Of a stretch of 64,000 bases of DNA, positions 1 through 9,359 are shown one piece after another (position 1 is the stretch's first letter; each line of letters starts with the position of its first letter). The notes under the pieces are model-generated. The model was not told where the DNA came from and made no database searches. It was given only the letters and a program-made list of their open reading frames with translations. This DNA comes from an uncultured Sulfitobacter sp. (GTDB lineage Bacteria > Pseudomonadota > Alphaproteobacteria > Rhodobacterales > Rhodobacteraceae). A program made the translations under genes and the position numbers. Where the stretch lies: positions 62,001 through 126,000 of the forward strand of contig CANMXJ010000003.1 in NCBI GenBank assembly GCA_947501805.1, given 5' to 3'.

Positions 1-788
1 TGATCTGCCTCGCCAACCGCTTCGCGTACGGCGGCCAACAAGGATTCCTCGCCATGTTTGGTTGCCTGCAAAAACGAACCGGAGGGCGGCAAGACTGTGC
101 CTCTCCCAAACGCAATTGTTGGCGGCAGGCGCGTGGCAATCACCTCGTCCTCCCATGCCAGACGTGCAAGGCCAATTTCCTCACATAGTTGCGCAAGTGT
201 CATGCGCAGTGGCCCATCCAGCGGCTTGCCCTGCGCAACTGCCACATCCAATCCGTTGTCAGAAAGCGTAACAGTAACAGCCAATGTCGCCTTGCGACTG
301 CTCCCGACCATCGCCAGTTGACGCGCAACGTCGAGGCCTTGCATCAGATCAGGATCCAGCAACTGACAGCCGGGAATCTCGATTATCACATCGGAACCGC
401 GCCCGAAGAAACCCGCCATGGCACCTTTTTTGGTCCGCCGCGCAGCGAAGGTTGCACGTCTGCGCGAGTTCGCAGGTGATGTCAGGATGGGCTTGAAAAC
501 AGTCTCTAATCCGTAAGCATCCAGCGCATTGCGAACAACACCGATTTTCCAGTCCGCCACCAAAGCGTCCGAAGCATGCTGCAAACTGCATCCACCGCAT
601 GATTTGAAATGCCGGCACGGCGGTGCCACACGATCCGCCGAGGGCGTCACGATCCGCACGTCCTCAAGCGTCTGACCAGACACCGTACCCGTTACAACTT
701 CACCCGGAAGCGCCATAGGCACAAACAACGGACCCTCGGCGATCCCGTCACCATGGTGGCCCAACCTGCGTATAATATGTTCACTCAT
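1..788 (-). CDS. Class I SAM-dependent RNA methyltransferase (TrmA/RlmD-like), 3' end outside the window
   Basis: Partial gene: about 262 N-terminal codons are present and the rest runs off the left edge. It opens with a TRAM-like region and then an iron-sulfur cluster motif, C-x5-CGGCSLQH, typical of 5-methyluridine RNA methyltransferases (TrmA, RlmC, RlmD). These methylate uridine in tRNA or 23S rRNA using SAM. The catalytic SAM-binding half is not visible, so the exact target cannot be told. ATG at 788 is chosen because an in-frame TAA lies just upstream and an AAGGGCAGG ribosome-binding stretch precedes it. It follows the ABC exporter pair by 37 nt on the same strand and may be co-transcribed. 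Confidence 0.85.
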   Translation of the reverse strand, partial: MSEHIIRRLGHHGDGIAEGPLFVPMALPGEVVTGTVSGQTLEDVRIVTPSADRVAPPCRHFKSCGGCSLQHASDALVADWKIGVVRNALDAYGLETVFKPILTSPANSRRRATFAARRTKKGAMAGFFGRGSDVIIEIPGCQLLDPDLMQGLDVARQLAMVGSSRKATLAVTVTLSDNGLDVAVAQGKPLDGPLRMTLAQLCEEIGLARLAWEDEVIATRLPPTIAFGRGTVLPPSGSFLQATKHGEESLLAAVREAVGEAD

Positions 789-825
789 GCCCTGCCCTTA
801 ACGCGCAAACCGCGCCAGCCCAAGC

Positions 826-2661
826 CTATTCGGCAGCTTTCAAGTTCAAAAACCCACCAGACTGGCGGTTCCAGTATCTCGCGTAGAGCCCGTTTTGCGC
901 CAGCAGGTCCTCATGTGCGCCACTTTCAACAATTCGGCCTGCATCCATAACGATGATACGGTCCATTTCCGTCAATGTGGAAAGACGGTGCGCAATGGCC
1001 AACACTGTCTTGCCTTCCATCACCCGCGTCAACGCCTGCTGAATCGCTGCTTCTACCTCACTATCCAACGCCGAGGTCGCCTCATCCAGCACCAGTATAG
1101 GCGCGTCTTTCAAAATAGCCCGTGCCAACGCGATGCGTTGACGTTGCCCCCCAGACAGCTTGACGCCACGCTCTCCCAAATGCGCGTCATAGCCCTGACG
1201 TCCTTTGTGATCTTGCAAACCCTGAATAAATCCGTGCGCTTCTGCCCTTTCCGCAGCGGCAATAACATCGTCGTGGCTCGCGTCAGGACGCCCGTACAGA
1301 ATATTGTCCTGTGCAGAACGGTTAAACATCGCCGTCTCCTGCGTCACCATTCCTATATTGCGCCGCAAGCTTTCCTGCGTGACCTCACGAATATCCGTCC
1401 CGTCAATTGTAATGGAGCCGCTTTCCCCTTCGTAGAGCCGCAATAGCAATGCAACCAGCGTTGATTTGCCTGCGCCGGACGCGCCGACAATACCCAACTT
1501 CTCGCCTGGTTTGATTGTCAGGTTGATACCTTCGATACCGCCCGTTTCGCGGCCATACGCAAAGCTGACATCTTCGAGCGTGATCTCACCGTTTGGCACA
1601 TCCAGGGCCTCGGCCTCATCTGTATCATCAACCCTGTTGCGTGGTGTTAAGGTCTTCATGCCGTCTTCGATCTCACCGATATTTGAATAGATCGCCATCA
1701 ACGTAAAACTGACCCACCCCGTCATTTGCGCAATGCGGATCGCAACCGCACCCGAAGCAACGATATCGCCTTCTGTGGCAATACCGCGCTGCCACGATAG
1801 GATTGTCCCGCCGATCAATAGCACCGGCAACAGACCGGCCAGCGTCATAAGTGCCAACCGAAACCCTGCTGACAGATATCCAAACTCGACTGCCCGTTCA
1901 CGAAACGTCTTCATCGCGCCCAGCGCCGCGCGGTCTTCGTGATCTGCATGCGCAAACAGTTTAACTGTCTTGATGTTGGTAATCGTATCTACCACCTGCC
2001 CAGATACCATCGCCTTGGCCCCTGCACGCACTGCTGCACGTTTGCGCACACGGGGCAAAAACCAATTGATCAGAGCAAAATAAGCAATAAGCCACGCAAA
2101 AAATCCAATCGCCACGCGCCAGTCAATCGCGACCAGCAGAGCTATCGAACCAATTAGGGACGCCAGCGCAAAGGCAACAACATTGATCACCTCAACCGCA
2201 ACATCCGTCACAGCACGTGCAGCCTGCATTTGTTTTTGTGCGATACGTCCTGCGAAATCATCGTCGAAAAATCCGACGTTCTGCCCCAATGTCCAACGAT
2301 GCAATCGCGACAGAACCATCGGATTCACATTTGGTGCAACCATGATGGAGTTCGACGCAGAGGACAGACCAAACAGCACGGGACGCGCAATCAGGAAAAA
2401 AGCGATTGCTCCAAGGATCAGACCAAAGTTGCGCCCGTCAAAAAACGCCTCCGGTCCGGCGCTGACGGCTGCGTCGATAACGCGGCCTAGAATCCATGCG
2501 GTTCCTGCCTCCATCGCGCCAGCCAATGCAGAGAGAAATGCAGCTAGAAACAACACTGGCCATGCACCGGAAAAGCACCAGCGCATGAACGCTCCCAGTG
2601 TTTCCGGAGGTGGTCCTTCAGCAGCAGAAAACGGGTCGATCCAATCAGATATTTTCAGCAT
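826..2661 (-). CDS. ABC exporter half-transporter (membrane domain fused to ATPase), second subunit
   Basis: A 611-residue type IV (ABCB/MsbA-like) exporter subunit. The N-terminal ~330 residues hold six hydrophobic segments. The C-terminal ATPase has Walker A GASGAGKST (near residue 393), signature LSGGQRQR (near 502), Walker B ILVLDEATSALD (near 523) and an AIAHRLST H-loop, so its catalytic site looks intact. Its ATG follows the stop codon of the upstream half-transporter with no gap, which fits a heterodimeric exporter made from one mRNA. The substrate cannot be read from sequence; lipids, peptides or drugs are all known for this family. Confidence 0.93.
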   Translation of the reverse strand: MLKISDWIDPFSAAEGPPPETLGAFMRWCFSGAWPVLFLAAFLSALAGAMEAGTAWILGRVIDAAVSAGPEAFFDGRNFGLILGAIAFFLIARPVLFGLSSASNSIMVAPNVNPMVLSRLHRWTLGQNVGFFDDDFAGRIAQKQMQAARAVTDVAVEVINVVAFALASLIGSIALLVAIDWRVAIGFFAWLIAYFALINWFLPRVRKRAAVRAGAKAMVSGQVVDTITNIKTVKLFAHADHEDRAALGAMKTFRERAVEFGYLSAGFRLALMTLAGLLPVLLIGGTILSWQRGIATEGDIVASGAVAIRIAQMTGWVSFTLMAIYSNIGEIEDGMKTLTPRNRVDDTDEAEALDVPNGEITLEDVSFAYGRETGGIEGINLTIKPGEKLGIVGASGAGKSTLVALLLRLYEGESGSITIDGTDIREVTQESLRRNIGMVTQETAMFNRSAQDNILYGRPDASHDDVIAAAERAEAHGFIQGLQDHKGRQGYDAHLGERGVKLSGGQRQRIALARAILKDAPILVLDEATSALDSEVEAAIQQALTRVMEGKTVLAIAHRLSTLTEMDRIIVMDAGRIVESGAHEDLLAQNGLYARYWNRQSGGFLNLKAAE

Positions 2662-4506
2662 TTAATCCACGGCCTCTTCATCCAACTTCAGAAAACCACC
2701 CGACTGACGGCCCCAGAAATCTGCATATAGCCCGCGTTGCTGCAAAAGCGCGTCATGCGTGCCCTCTTCGACGATGCGCCCCTGATCCAGCACGACAATC
2801 CGGTCCATTTCGGCAATCGTGGACAGGCGGTGCGCAATTGCGATCACCGTCTTGCCCGCCATCATCCCGTAAAGCGTTTCCTGAATTGCGGCCTCGACCT
2901 CGCTGTCCAGCGCAGAGGTTGCCTCGTCCAGCAACAGGATCGGCGCATTCTTCAAAATGACCCGTGCCAAGGTGATGCGTTGCCGCTGACCCCCCGACAA
3001 TTTCACACCGCGTTCGCCTACACGCGCATCAAATCCGGTGCGCCCTTCGGGGTCCGACAGATCAAGAATGAACTCATACGCCTGCGCCTGTTTGGCGGCC
3101 GAGATCATGTCGGCCTCGGTTGCGTCCGGCCGCCCGTACAGAATGTTATCGCGCACAGAGCGGTGCAAAAGCGAACTGTCCTGCTGCACCATGCCGATGT
3201 TGCGGCGCAGGCTGTCTTGAGTGAGGTCGGTGATGTCCTGCCCGTCGATCAATATGTGCCCACCTTCCGCATCGTAAAATCGCAAAAGCAGCTTTACGAG
3301 GGTCGATTTTCCCGCACCCGAACGTCCGACAAGGCCAATTCGTTCACCCGGTTTCACAACCAGATCAACGGCCTGCAACCCGCCCTGCGCGCGCCCGTAA
3401 TGGTGGGTCAGTTTTTGCAATTCGATACGACCATCCGTCATCACCAGCGGTTTGGCATCTGCCTTGTCCACCAGCGCAATCGGTTGGGCAATTGTCTCCA
3501 TCCCCTCGGCCACAACGCCAAGTTCGCGAAAGAAAGAGGACAGCGCCCACATGATCCAGCCCGTCATGGAATTGAGCCGCAAGGTCAGCGCGGCGGCGGC
3601 GGCAACCACGCCAACACTTGCCTCTCCCATCGTCCAAAGCGCAAGCGCCCAACCGACAACCCCGATGATCAGCAAACCGTTCAGCAGAACCAAAGTCACG
3701 TCCATCACTGTGAATATCCGCATCTCTTTCTGAAAGGTCTCACGGGCGTTTTCGATGGCTTCCTTGGCAAAACCGACCTCAAGATCATGGTGCGCAAACA
3801 TCTTGACCGAGTGGATATTGGTATAAGCGTCAACCACACGTCCCGTTACCTGACTGCGCGCATCCGATGCCGCCTTGGACGCCGGCCCGACGCGCTGTAC
3901 GGTCCACTTGACCAACGCGCCATACAGAACCAGCCACGCCAAAAGCGGCAACATCAACCGCCAGTCCGAAGTGCTAAGAAGGATCACCGCGCCCAGCATA
4001 TAGGCCAGCGCGTAGGATATCGCATCAAATGCCTGAAACACGACCTCGCCCGCGGCGGGCGGTGTTTGCATGATCCGGTTGGCAATACGTCCAGCAAAGT
4101 CATTCTCGAACCAGCCAACAGACTGACGCAACACCTGTCTGTGCGCGCGCCAGCGGATCAGTGTCCCGAAATTCGGCAGGATCGTATTGTTGAGCAGTGC
4201 CACATCCAGACCCTGCGCAAGCGGACGAACAAGCAGCACAAACAGAGCGACCCACAGTAATTCAGTACCGTAGGTATCCCACAGTTGATCAGGATCACTG
4301 CCTAACAAATCGACAATACGACCCATATAATAGATCAAACCAATCTCGATCGCGGCAACCACGATCGACATAAGTCCGGTCAGTATGAATACTCGCTTAA
4401 ACGGCACACAATATTCACGCAGGAACGGCCACAGCTCTCGTGATGGCGTGTCTTTTTCAGTATAGGGCGTATAGGGGTCGATGAGGTTTTCAAAGAAACG
4501 GAACAT
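2662..4506 (-). CDS. ABC exporter half-transporter (membrane domain fused to ATPase), first subunit
   Basis: A 614-residue partner of the next gene with the same architecture: about six membrane segments in the first 340 residues, then an ATPase with Walker A GRSGAGKST (near 394), signature LSGGQRQR and Walker B ILLLDEATSALD. The two subunits share long stretches in the ATPase domain and look like an old tandem duplication. Both have canonical signature and catalytic motifs, unlike asymmetric exporters such as TM287/288. ATG at 4506 is preceded by AAGG. The 170-nt gap upstream probably holds the operon promoter. Confidence 0.93.
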   Translation of the reverse strand: MFRFFENLIDPYTPYTEKDTPSRELWPFLREYCVPFKRVFILTGLMSIVVAAIEIGLIYYMGRIVDLLGSDPDQLWDTYGTELLWVALFVLLVRPLAQGLDVALLNNTILPNFGTLIRWRAHRQVLRQSVGWFENDFAGRIANRIMQTPPAAGEVVFQAFDAISYALAYMLGAVILLSTSDWRLMLPLLAWLVLYGALVKWTVQRVGPASKAASDARSQVTGRVVDAYTNIHSVKMFAHHDLEVGFAKEAIENARETFQKEMRIFTVMDVTLVLLNGLLIIGVVGWALALWTMGEASVGVVAAAAALTLRLNSMTGWIMWALSSFFRELGVVAEGMETIAQPIALVDKADAKPLVMTDGRIELQKLTHHYGRAQGGLQAVDLVVKPGERIGLVGRSGAGKSTLVKLLLRFYDAEGGHILIDGQDITDLTQDSLRRNIGMVQQDSSLLHRSVRDNILYGRPDATEADMISAAKQAQAYEFILDLSDPEGRTGFDARVGERGVKLSGGQRQRITLARVILKNAPILLLDEATSALDSEVEAAIQETLYGMMAGKTVIAIAHRLSTIAEMDRIVVLDQGRIVEEGTHDALLQQRGLYADFWGRQSGGFLKLDEEAVD

Positions 4507-4579
4507 GGGCTAAGGCCTTGAAAAAATAAGCAAAAAATAACCGGCCGCCGTTGGTCAACAGCTCGGGTCGGAACAGGAT

Positions 4580-4596
4580 AAAAAGAGCCTTAGCTC
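4580..4596 (-). terminator. Possible Rho-independent terminator after cca
   Basis: On the minus strand a short hairpin, GAGC-TAAG-GCTC, is followed at once by five T residues, about 80 nt past the cca stop. The stem is only 4 bp, so this is weak. Confidence 0.35.
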
Positions 4597-4676
4597 ATCC
4601 AGATTCCACGAAACATTTTGCAATTCCTCACGTTCATAGGGCTTCAATAACGAACAGGATGCAAATTGTCGAGCGT

Positions 4677-5837
4677 TCACCGGTCCTTGAGCAGTTCCAC
4701 ATCCGTCAGGATAAAGCCGCTATCGATCCATCTTTGCTCAAGAGACTTGAGCTTTTCGCCCAATTGCGGCCCTTGATAGGCTGGCATCAAATCGCCTGAC
4801 GAGACCGGAAACCGCGCACAAGCTGACGCATGGATCATCTCTAATACAGACTTTTTCGGTTCCGCTTCTGCTAAGGTCGCACGGATTAACACAACGCCCT
4901 GTGCAATCATTTCACCGTTCCGATAGGCAATTTCCTGAACGGAGGGGCCGTTAAATCCTTGCTCTTGGGTGAGCAGCAATCCGCGTGCATCCGCTTTGCT
5001 CAGCCGCAAGCGGTTCACCAAATCATCTCCACCCAACACCGCAAGACGGTTGATCCAATTCGGTTCGACGCCAAGCACCGCCTCCATATGCAAAAGGATC
5101 GACAATAACCGGTCGTCCGACCCCGGTAATACGGCAGACAAGACACCCGTTGCACGCATCACAGCAACAGCCGGTGCAGGATCTGGCGCGCCAAGGAGTT
5201 TGGTAATTTCCTGACCGACTCGTTCCGCCGAAAGTGTCTCTAACCCGTCAATATTCGCCGAGATCGCAGCAAGTGCATCAGGATCATATCCTTCTTGCGG
5301 ATCACCGTACCATGCCGAAAACCTGAAAAATCGCAGAATACGCAGATAGTCTTCCTTGATCCGCGCATCAGGGTCTTCGATAAACCTGATCCGGCGCGCC
5401 ATCAAATCCGCCAAACCATCAAGCGGGTCAATGACCACACCTTCAACCGTTGCATAAAGCGCGTTCATCGTGAAATCTCGACGGCGGGCATCGTCGATAA
5501 TGCTGTCGGAAAACGCGACAACCGCGCGCCTGCCATCGGTTGCCACATCCCGCCTGAACGTTGTTATTTCAAATGGTCTGCCACCGGAAATTACCGTCAC
5601 TGTGCCGTGATCTATCCCGGTCGGAATTGCCTTGAGGCCTGCGGCATCAGCACTCTGCATGACCACTTCAGGTACCGCATTTGTCGACATATCGACATCG
5701 CTGTCGGGCAATTCCAACACGGCGTTGCGTACACATCCGCCGACAAAAAAAATATCAAACCCCGCATCTGCGATCACACGGCATACGTCTTGCGCCGCTG
5801 GATCTTTCAGCCAACTTGTCTCTGCGGGGATCTTCAT
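4677..5837 (-). CDS. cca: CCA tRNA nucleotidyltransferase / poly(A) polymerase family
   Basis: A 386-residue class II nucleotidyltransferase that adds or repairs the CCA 3' end of tRNA. The head domain carries VGGCVRNAVLE (residues 32-42) and the metal-binding DVDM (47-50), followed by a conserved DDARRRDFTMNALY stretch. The C-terminal helical part is less conserved. An in-frame start 34 codons further upstream exists but would lie inside the Nudix gene. I choose the ATG at 5837 because it forms an ATGA stop-start overlap with that gene. Third gene of an hslO-nudix-cca operon. Confidence 0.93.
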   Translation of the reverse strand: MKIPAETSWLKDPAAQDVCRVIADAGFDIFFVGGCVRNAVLELPDSDVDMSTNAVPEVVMQSADAAGLKAIPTGIDHGTVTVISGGRPFEITTFRRDVATDGRRAVVAFSDSIIDDARRRDFTMNALYATVEGVVIDPLDGLADLMARRIRFIEDPDARIKEDYLRILRFFRFSAWYGDPQEGYDPDALAAISANIDGLETLSAERVGQEITKLLGAPDPAPAVAVMRATGVLSAVLPGSDDRLLSILLHMEAVLGVEPNWINRLAVLGGDDLVNRLRLSKADARGLLLTQEQGFNGPSVQEIAYRNGEMIAQGVVLIRATLAEAEPKKSVLEMIHASACARFPVSSGDLMPAYQGPQLGEKLKSLEQRWIDSGFILTDVELLKDR

Positions 5838-6427
5838 GTCATGCGTTCGGCCCATGCCCGCAATATACGCGCGGTTGCGCCCCAGATGTAATAGGGACCG
5901 AAAGGTACCGTGAAATAATATCGACGTGTGCCACGCCAACGACGGGACTGAACCAGAAAATTTGCGGGCCTCAACACATGATCCAGCGGAACGGAAAACA
6001 CTTCCTCAACCTCACCAGGCTCGGGAATGATCTCAAAACCGTCTCTAACAATTGCGATTACGGGAGTTACAGTGAATCCTGTTACGGTTTCATGTTCCGG
6101 CAGTACGCCCAGTATTTCGACGTTGTCTTGTGGCAAACCAATCTCTTCTTCGGCCTCCCGCAAGGCAGCCGCGACAACATCGACATCATCCGCATCCTGT
6201 TTGCCGCCAGGAAAAGAGATTTGTCCGGGGTGATGTTTAAGCGCGGATGACCGCTTGGTCAGCAAAAGATGCAAACCGTCCTGCCGCTGGATAATCGGGG
6301 CCAGAACGCCGGCAGGGCGTAGCGGCCTGCCCTCCGGCAAGACCGTTTCCGGGTTCAGATCAAAGTCTGACGTTTGCAAGCCCGTGTCAGCCAGCGCCGC
6401 ACGGATACGTGCGATGGAATCACTCAT
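5834..6427 (-). CDS. Nudix hydrolase, CoA pyrophosphatase (NudL/UPF0035) type
   Basis: About 197 residues from ATG 6427. It carries the CoA-pyrophosphatase signature LLTKRSSALKHHPGQISFPG directly in front of a Nudix box (GGKQDADD..AALREAEEEIGL). The family cleaves CoA and acyl-CoA to 4'-phosphopantetheine and 3',5'-ADP. The chosen start overlaps the hslO stop by 8 nt; an alternative start at 6454 would overlap further. Its stop shares ATGA with cca. The substrate assignment follows the family; the Nudix fold is certain. Confidence 0.9.
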   Translation of the reverse strand: MSDSIARIRAALADTGLQTSDFDLNPETVLPEGRPLRPAGVLAPIIQRQDGLHLLLTKRSSALKHHPGQISFPGGKQDADDVDVVAAALREAEEEIGLPQDNVEILGVLPEHETVTGFTVTPVIAIVRDGFEIIPEPGEVEEVFSVPLDHVLRPANFLVQSRRWRGTRRYYFTVPFGPYYIWGATARILRAWAERMT

Positions 6428-7418
6428 CCGGGGTCTTTTCTGCCTCGAATCCAACAGTTAGCGGATCCAGATCGTAATGCGCGCCACAGAACTGACAGTC
6501 GGCTGTCACGCGCCCCGCCTCCGTCGTCATTGTCGCAATATCTTTGGCGGAATAAATCGACAGGCTTTGCCGAACACGATCTACCGAACAGCTACACCCG
6601 AAACGAACAGCCTGCGCATCAAAGACACGTGGTTGCTCCTCATGAAACAGCCGCAGCAACAAGTCCGTTGGCGGCACGCTTGGTCCGATCAATTCAAGGT
6701 CTTCCACTGTATCGAGCAGAATATTGGCGCGGTTCCAGTTCTCTTCTTCATCGCCATGCACCAGATCCGTCGCCTTCAAAATCTCACCGGAACCACCATC
6801 CTTTGCAGCAAATGGCGATGCTTTTGGCATCAGTTGCAACATCACGCCACCGGCGCGCCAATGCTCCGGTTCGTTTGGTCCGGAAGATTGGCCAAAGCTA
6901 AGTGAAAAACGGGTTGGCAATTGTTCGGACTGCGCAAAATATGCCTCTGCGCAGGCAGCAAGTGACCCACCCTCTAGCGGAGTAATTCCCTGATAAGGTG
7001 CCATGCCCTGACCTTGATCAATCATAATTGCAAAGTAACCTTCGCCAACCTGATCAAAGGCGGTCCCGTCTGTCAGGCGATCCGCATCATAGCTTGCGTA
7101 AGCTCTGATACGGGCAGGTTTTCCATCAGCCTCGGGTCCATAATAGTCAGTCGAAATCATCCGCACCGGACCTTTGGACTGGACCTGCAACTGCAACTTC
7201 CAGCGCAGCTTGATCGTCTGACCGATCAACGCGGTAAGCAGCGCCATTTCGGCAACCAGTGCCTCGACCTGTGGTGGGTAGTCATGCTGGCTCAGAATAC
7301 CATCCAGTACACCATCCAGACGCGCCACGCGCCCGCGAATGTCACAATGATCCAGCTGGAACGGCAGAACACTGTCGTCCCATGCAATCTGGTTTCCCGG
7401 CAATTTTTGCGTGCTCAT
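6420..7418 (-). CDS. hslO: Hsp33 redox-regulated chaperone
   Basis: A 332-residue homologue of Hsp33, the cytoplasmic holdase switched on by oxidative unfolding. The four zinc-binding cysteines are visible as GCSCSVD (about residue 274) and CQFCG (about 306), with an insert of usual length between them. The N-terminal domain ends in a long Ala/Leu-rich helix typical of the family. ATG at 7418 has an AAGGAAA ribosome-binding stretch. It is first in the hslO-nudix-cca operon, and its promoter faces away from the Nudix gene at 7497. Confidence 0.95.
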   Translation of the reverse strand: MSTQKLPGNQIAWDDSVLPFQLDHCDIRGRVARLDGVLDGILSQHDYPPQVEALVAEMALLTALIGQTIKLRWKLQLQVQSKGPVRMISTDYYGPEADGKPARIRAYASYDADRLTDGTAFDQVGEGYFAIMIDQGQGMAPYQGITPLEGGSLAACAEAYFAQSEQLPTRFSLSFGQSSGPNEPEHWRAGGVMLQLMPKASPFAAKDGGSGEILKATDLVHGDEEENWNRANILLDTVEDLELIGPSVPPTDLLLRLFHEEQPRVFDAQAVRFGCSCSVDRVRQSLSIYSAKDIATMTTEAGRVTADCQFCGAHYDLDPLTVGFEAEKTPDE

Positions 7419-7496
7419 GGAGGGTTTCCTTATCTCAGGCCGCTTGGCATACCGCGTCTATATGGGTGCCGCAAGCATGAGATAAAGGGGCAGCAG

Positions 7497-7934
7497 ATGA
7501 TCAGACGTGTGGGAGAACCCCCGGTGCAGGGGCAAACATACCGCGTGCGCCCTGGTGCCTACGCCATTTTGCCGCTCAAACGGCGGTTCCTGTTGACTGC
7601 GCAGACGGCACCGGTATTCGATGTCCAGCTGCCAGGTGGCGGCATAGATCCAGGTGAATCTCCACTGCAGGCGCTGCACCGCGAGTTGTTGGAGGAAATC
7701 GGCTGGCGTATTGCCCGTCCGCGCAGATTAGGTGCGTTTCGTCGGTTTGTATTTATGCCTGAATATGACATGTGGGCCGAAAAACTATGTCATGTGTACC
7801 TTGCCCATCCTGTACGACAGATTGCGGAACCGATCGAACAGGACCATGAAACCCTACTGCTGTCTGGTGCACAGGCGGTCAATGTGTTGGGCAACGACGG
7901 TGACCGGATGTTCATGAAGGCGCAAATTAGTTAG
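7497..7934 (+). CDS. Nudix hydrolase
   Basis: A 145-residue protein with a full Nudix box: GGGIDPGES then ALHRELLEEIGW (G-x5-E-x7-RE-x2-EE-x-G). The substrate is unknown; small single-domain Nudix enzymes clean up nucleoside diphosphate derivatives. An open frame continues upstream into the antisense of hslO. I choose ATG 7497 because AAAGGGG lies 7 nt before it and because conserved sequence begins here. Its TAG stop overlaps the stop of the convergent phosphatase gene by 4 nt. Confidence 0.88.
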   Translation: MIRRVGEPPVQGQTYRVRPGAYAILPLKRRFLLTAQTAPVFDVQLPGGGIDPGESPLQALHRELLEEIGWRIARPRRLGAFRRFVFMPEYDMWAEKLCHVYLAHPVRQIAEPIEQDHETLLLSGAQAVNVLGNDGDRMFMKAQIS

Positions 7935-9205
7935 GCTGGGCCAGCGTATTCGAAAAGGATTCCGGACACATCGTCGGGGAATTCGTCCGTACCGGCAAAG
8001 CTGGATAACTCCCATATCAATGCTTCCAGAAACGCGCTGCCCCGAACCCCTTTCAGCCGGGCGATAACTGCCTCTAAACCTTCCTCGCCAAGCATATCGC
8101 CCGCTTTGTCCGGGCACTCTGTCACGCCATCAGACAACAACAATATCCGATCGCCCGGCGCGAGCATCAGATCAAATTGCGTAAATGTGACGCCTTCCAT
8201 CAGGCCCACAGGAAACCCGCCGGAACCAAATTGATCTATTGACCCATCTACCCGCTGGATCAGGGGGTGCGGATGGCCAGCCTGCGAAATCGTGACCTTG
8301 CCCGTGGCCATATCAACAAAAGCAAGCAACAGCGTAAAATAATGCTCCGTCTCCATTTCGTTCAGGACAAGATCATTCAGTGTAGCGATCACCTCGTGCG
8401 GCGACCTCGCATGGTAAGATCCGTCTGGTTGCAGGGCCAATGCAATATTCTGGTCAGGGGCCGTGGCCGAAAGATATCCTGCCAAACGCGCCGTCATGAG
8501 GGCCGAACTGATTCCGTGTCCTGACACGTCAATCGCAAACAAGCCTAACTGACCATCGTTGGTTGGAAAGAACCCGACCAGATCGCCACCTACATGACCG
8601 GAAGACCGCAACATCAGCGCAAGCTCCCCTTCCGGAAAACTTCGCTGGCGTTCACGCATCAAGGACTGTTGAAGCTTCTTGGCCTCCAGCAGATCCTTGT
8701 CCAACAAGTCATGAACCCGTTGCAGTTCGGCCAATGTATCACTGATCAAGCGGTTCTTTGCGGATAGCTCACGCTGCATCCGCAATATACGCTCACCCGC
8801 TGAAATGCGCGCACGCAACTCACTACTGTCCACGGGCTTTGTCAGGAAATCATCCGCCCCTGAATCAAGCCCCCGTGCAACTTCGGCCTTTTCACTTTTG
8901 GAGGTCAGCAGAATAAAATAGGCGTACCCTTCTTGCGGCAGTTCTCGAAATACACGGCAAAAATCAATCCCTGACATGCCCGGCATCATCCAGTCACTGA
9001 TTACCAGATCAGGCATATCGGTCGCACACAACTCCAGCGCGTCTTCTCCGCTGGCTGCCTCTGTCACGTCATAGCCCAGTTTGGTCAGCGATTTTGACAA
9101 GATACGTCGCTGCAGCCGGCTGTCATCCACGATCAGAACGCGGCGCAACGTGTCCCGCTCCGTTATCGGATCGGTCGCTGCGGGGTTTAGATGCCTGTGG
9201 GCCAT
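7931..9205 (-). CDS. Fused response regulator / PP2C-type (SpoIIE-like) serine phosphatase
   Basis: A 424-residue, two-domain signalling protein. The receiver domain (about 22-137) has the acidic pair D27-D28, phospho-acceptor D71, T101 and K123. A helical linker (about 140-190) follows. The C-terminal PP2C/SpoIIE domain has metal-binding GGD (206-208), DVSGHG (226-231) and a late DDVSG motif. By family, phosphorylation of the receiver would control dephosphorylation of a partner, often an anti-sigma-factor antagonist. No such partner is encoded here, but a lone HPt protein starts divergently 155 nt away and is a candidate phosphodonor. Confidence 0.92.
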   Translation of the reverse strand: MAHRHLNPAATDPITERDTLRRVLIVDDSRLQRRILSKSLTKLGYDVTEAASGEDALELCATDMPDLVISDWMMPGMSGIDFCRVFRELPQEGYAYFILLTSKSEKAEVARGLDSGADDFLTKPVDSSELRARISAGERILRMQRELSAKNRLISDTLAELQRVHDLLDKDLLEAKKLQQSLMRERQRSFPEGELALMLRSSGHVGGDLVGFFPTNDGQLGLFAIDVSGHGISSALMTARLAGYLSATAPDQNIALALQPDGSYHARSPHEVIATLNDLVLNEMETEHYFTLLLAFVDMATGKVTISQAGHPHPLIQRVDGSIDQFGSGGFPVGLMEGVTFTQFDLMLAPGDRILLLSDGVTECPDKAGDMLGEEGLEAVIARLKGVRGSAFLEALIWELSSFAGTDEFPDDVSGILFEYAGPA

Positions 9206-9359
9206 TGTTGTCCTGCGCTGAATAACTCAAGCGCGCTGTTTCCCACATCTGGATTAACACCATGTGAAAGATCGAACTTTCAACACCAACCCCTGATCCG
9301 ATGCAGAATTGTTAACCCATTCCCGCCAACTTACCAACCATCGAGAAAAGGAATACCGG

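Noticed and set aside
895..1446. 183-codon plus-strand frame antisense to the second ABC subunit
   Set aside because: Shadow of the ATPase domain.
2737..4260. 507-codon plus-strand open frame antisense to the first ABC subunit
   Set aside because: The minus-strand ABC exporter has all family motifs; the antisense frame is basic, low-complexity and matches nothing.
5838..5939. 34-residue N-terminal extension of Cca
   Set aside because: Lies within the Nudix gene; ATGA coupling supports the internal start.
7010..7024. FNR-like sequence TTGATCAATCA
   Set aside because: Spacing does not match TTGAT-N4-ATCAA and it lies inside hslO coding sequence.
7014..7496. N-terminal extension of the Nudix protein
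   Set aside because: The open frame upstream is antisense to hslO; a good ribosome-binding site and conserved sequence begin at 7497.
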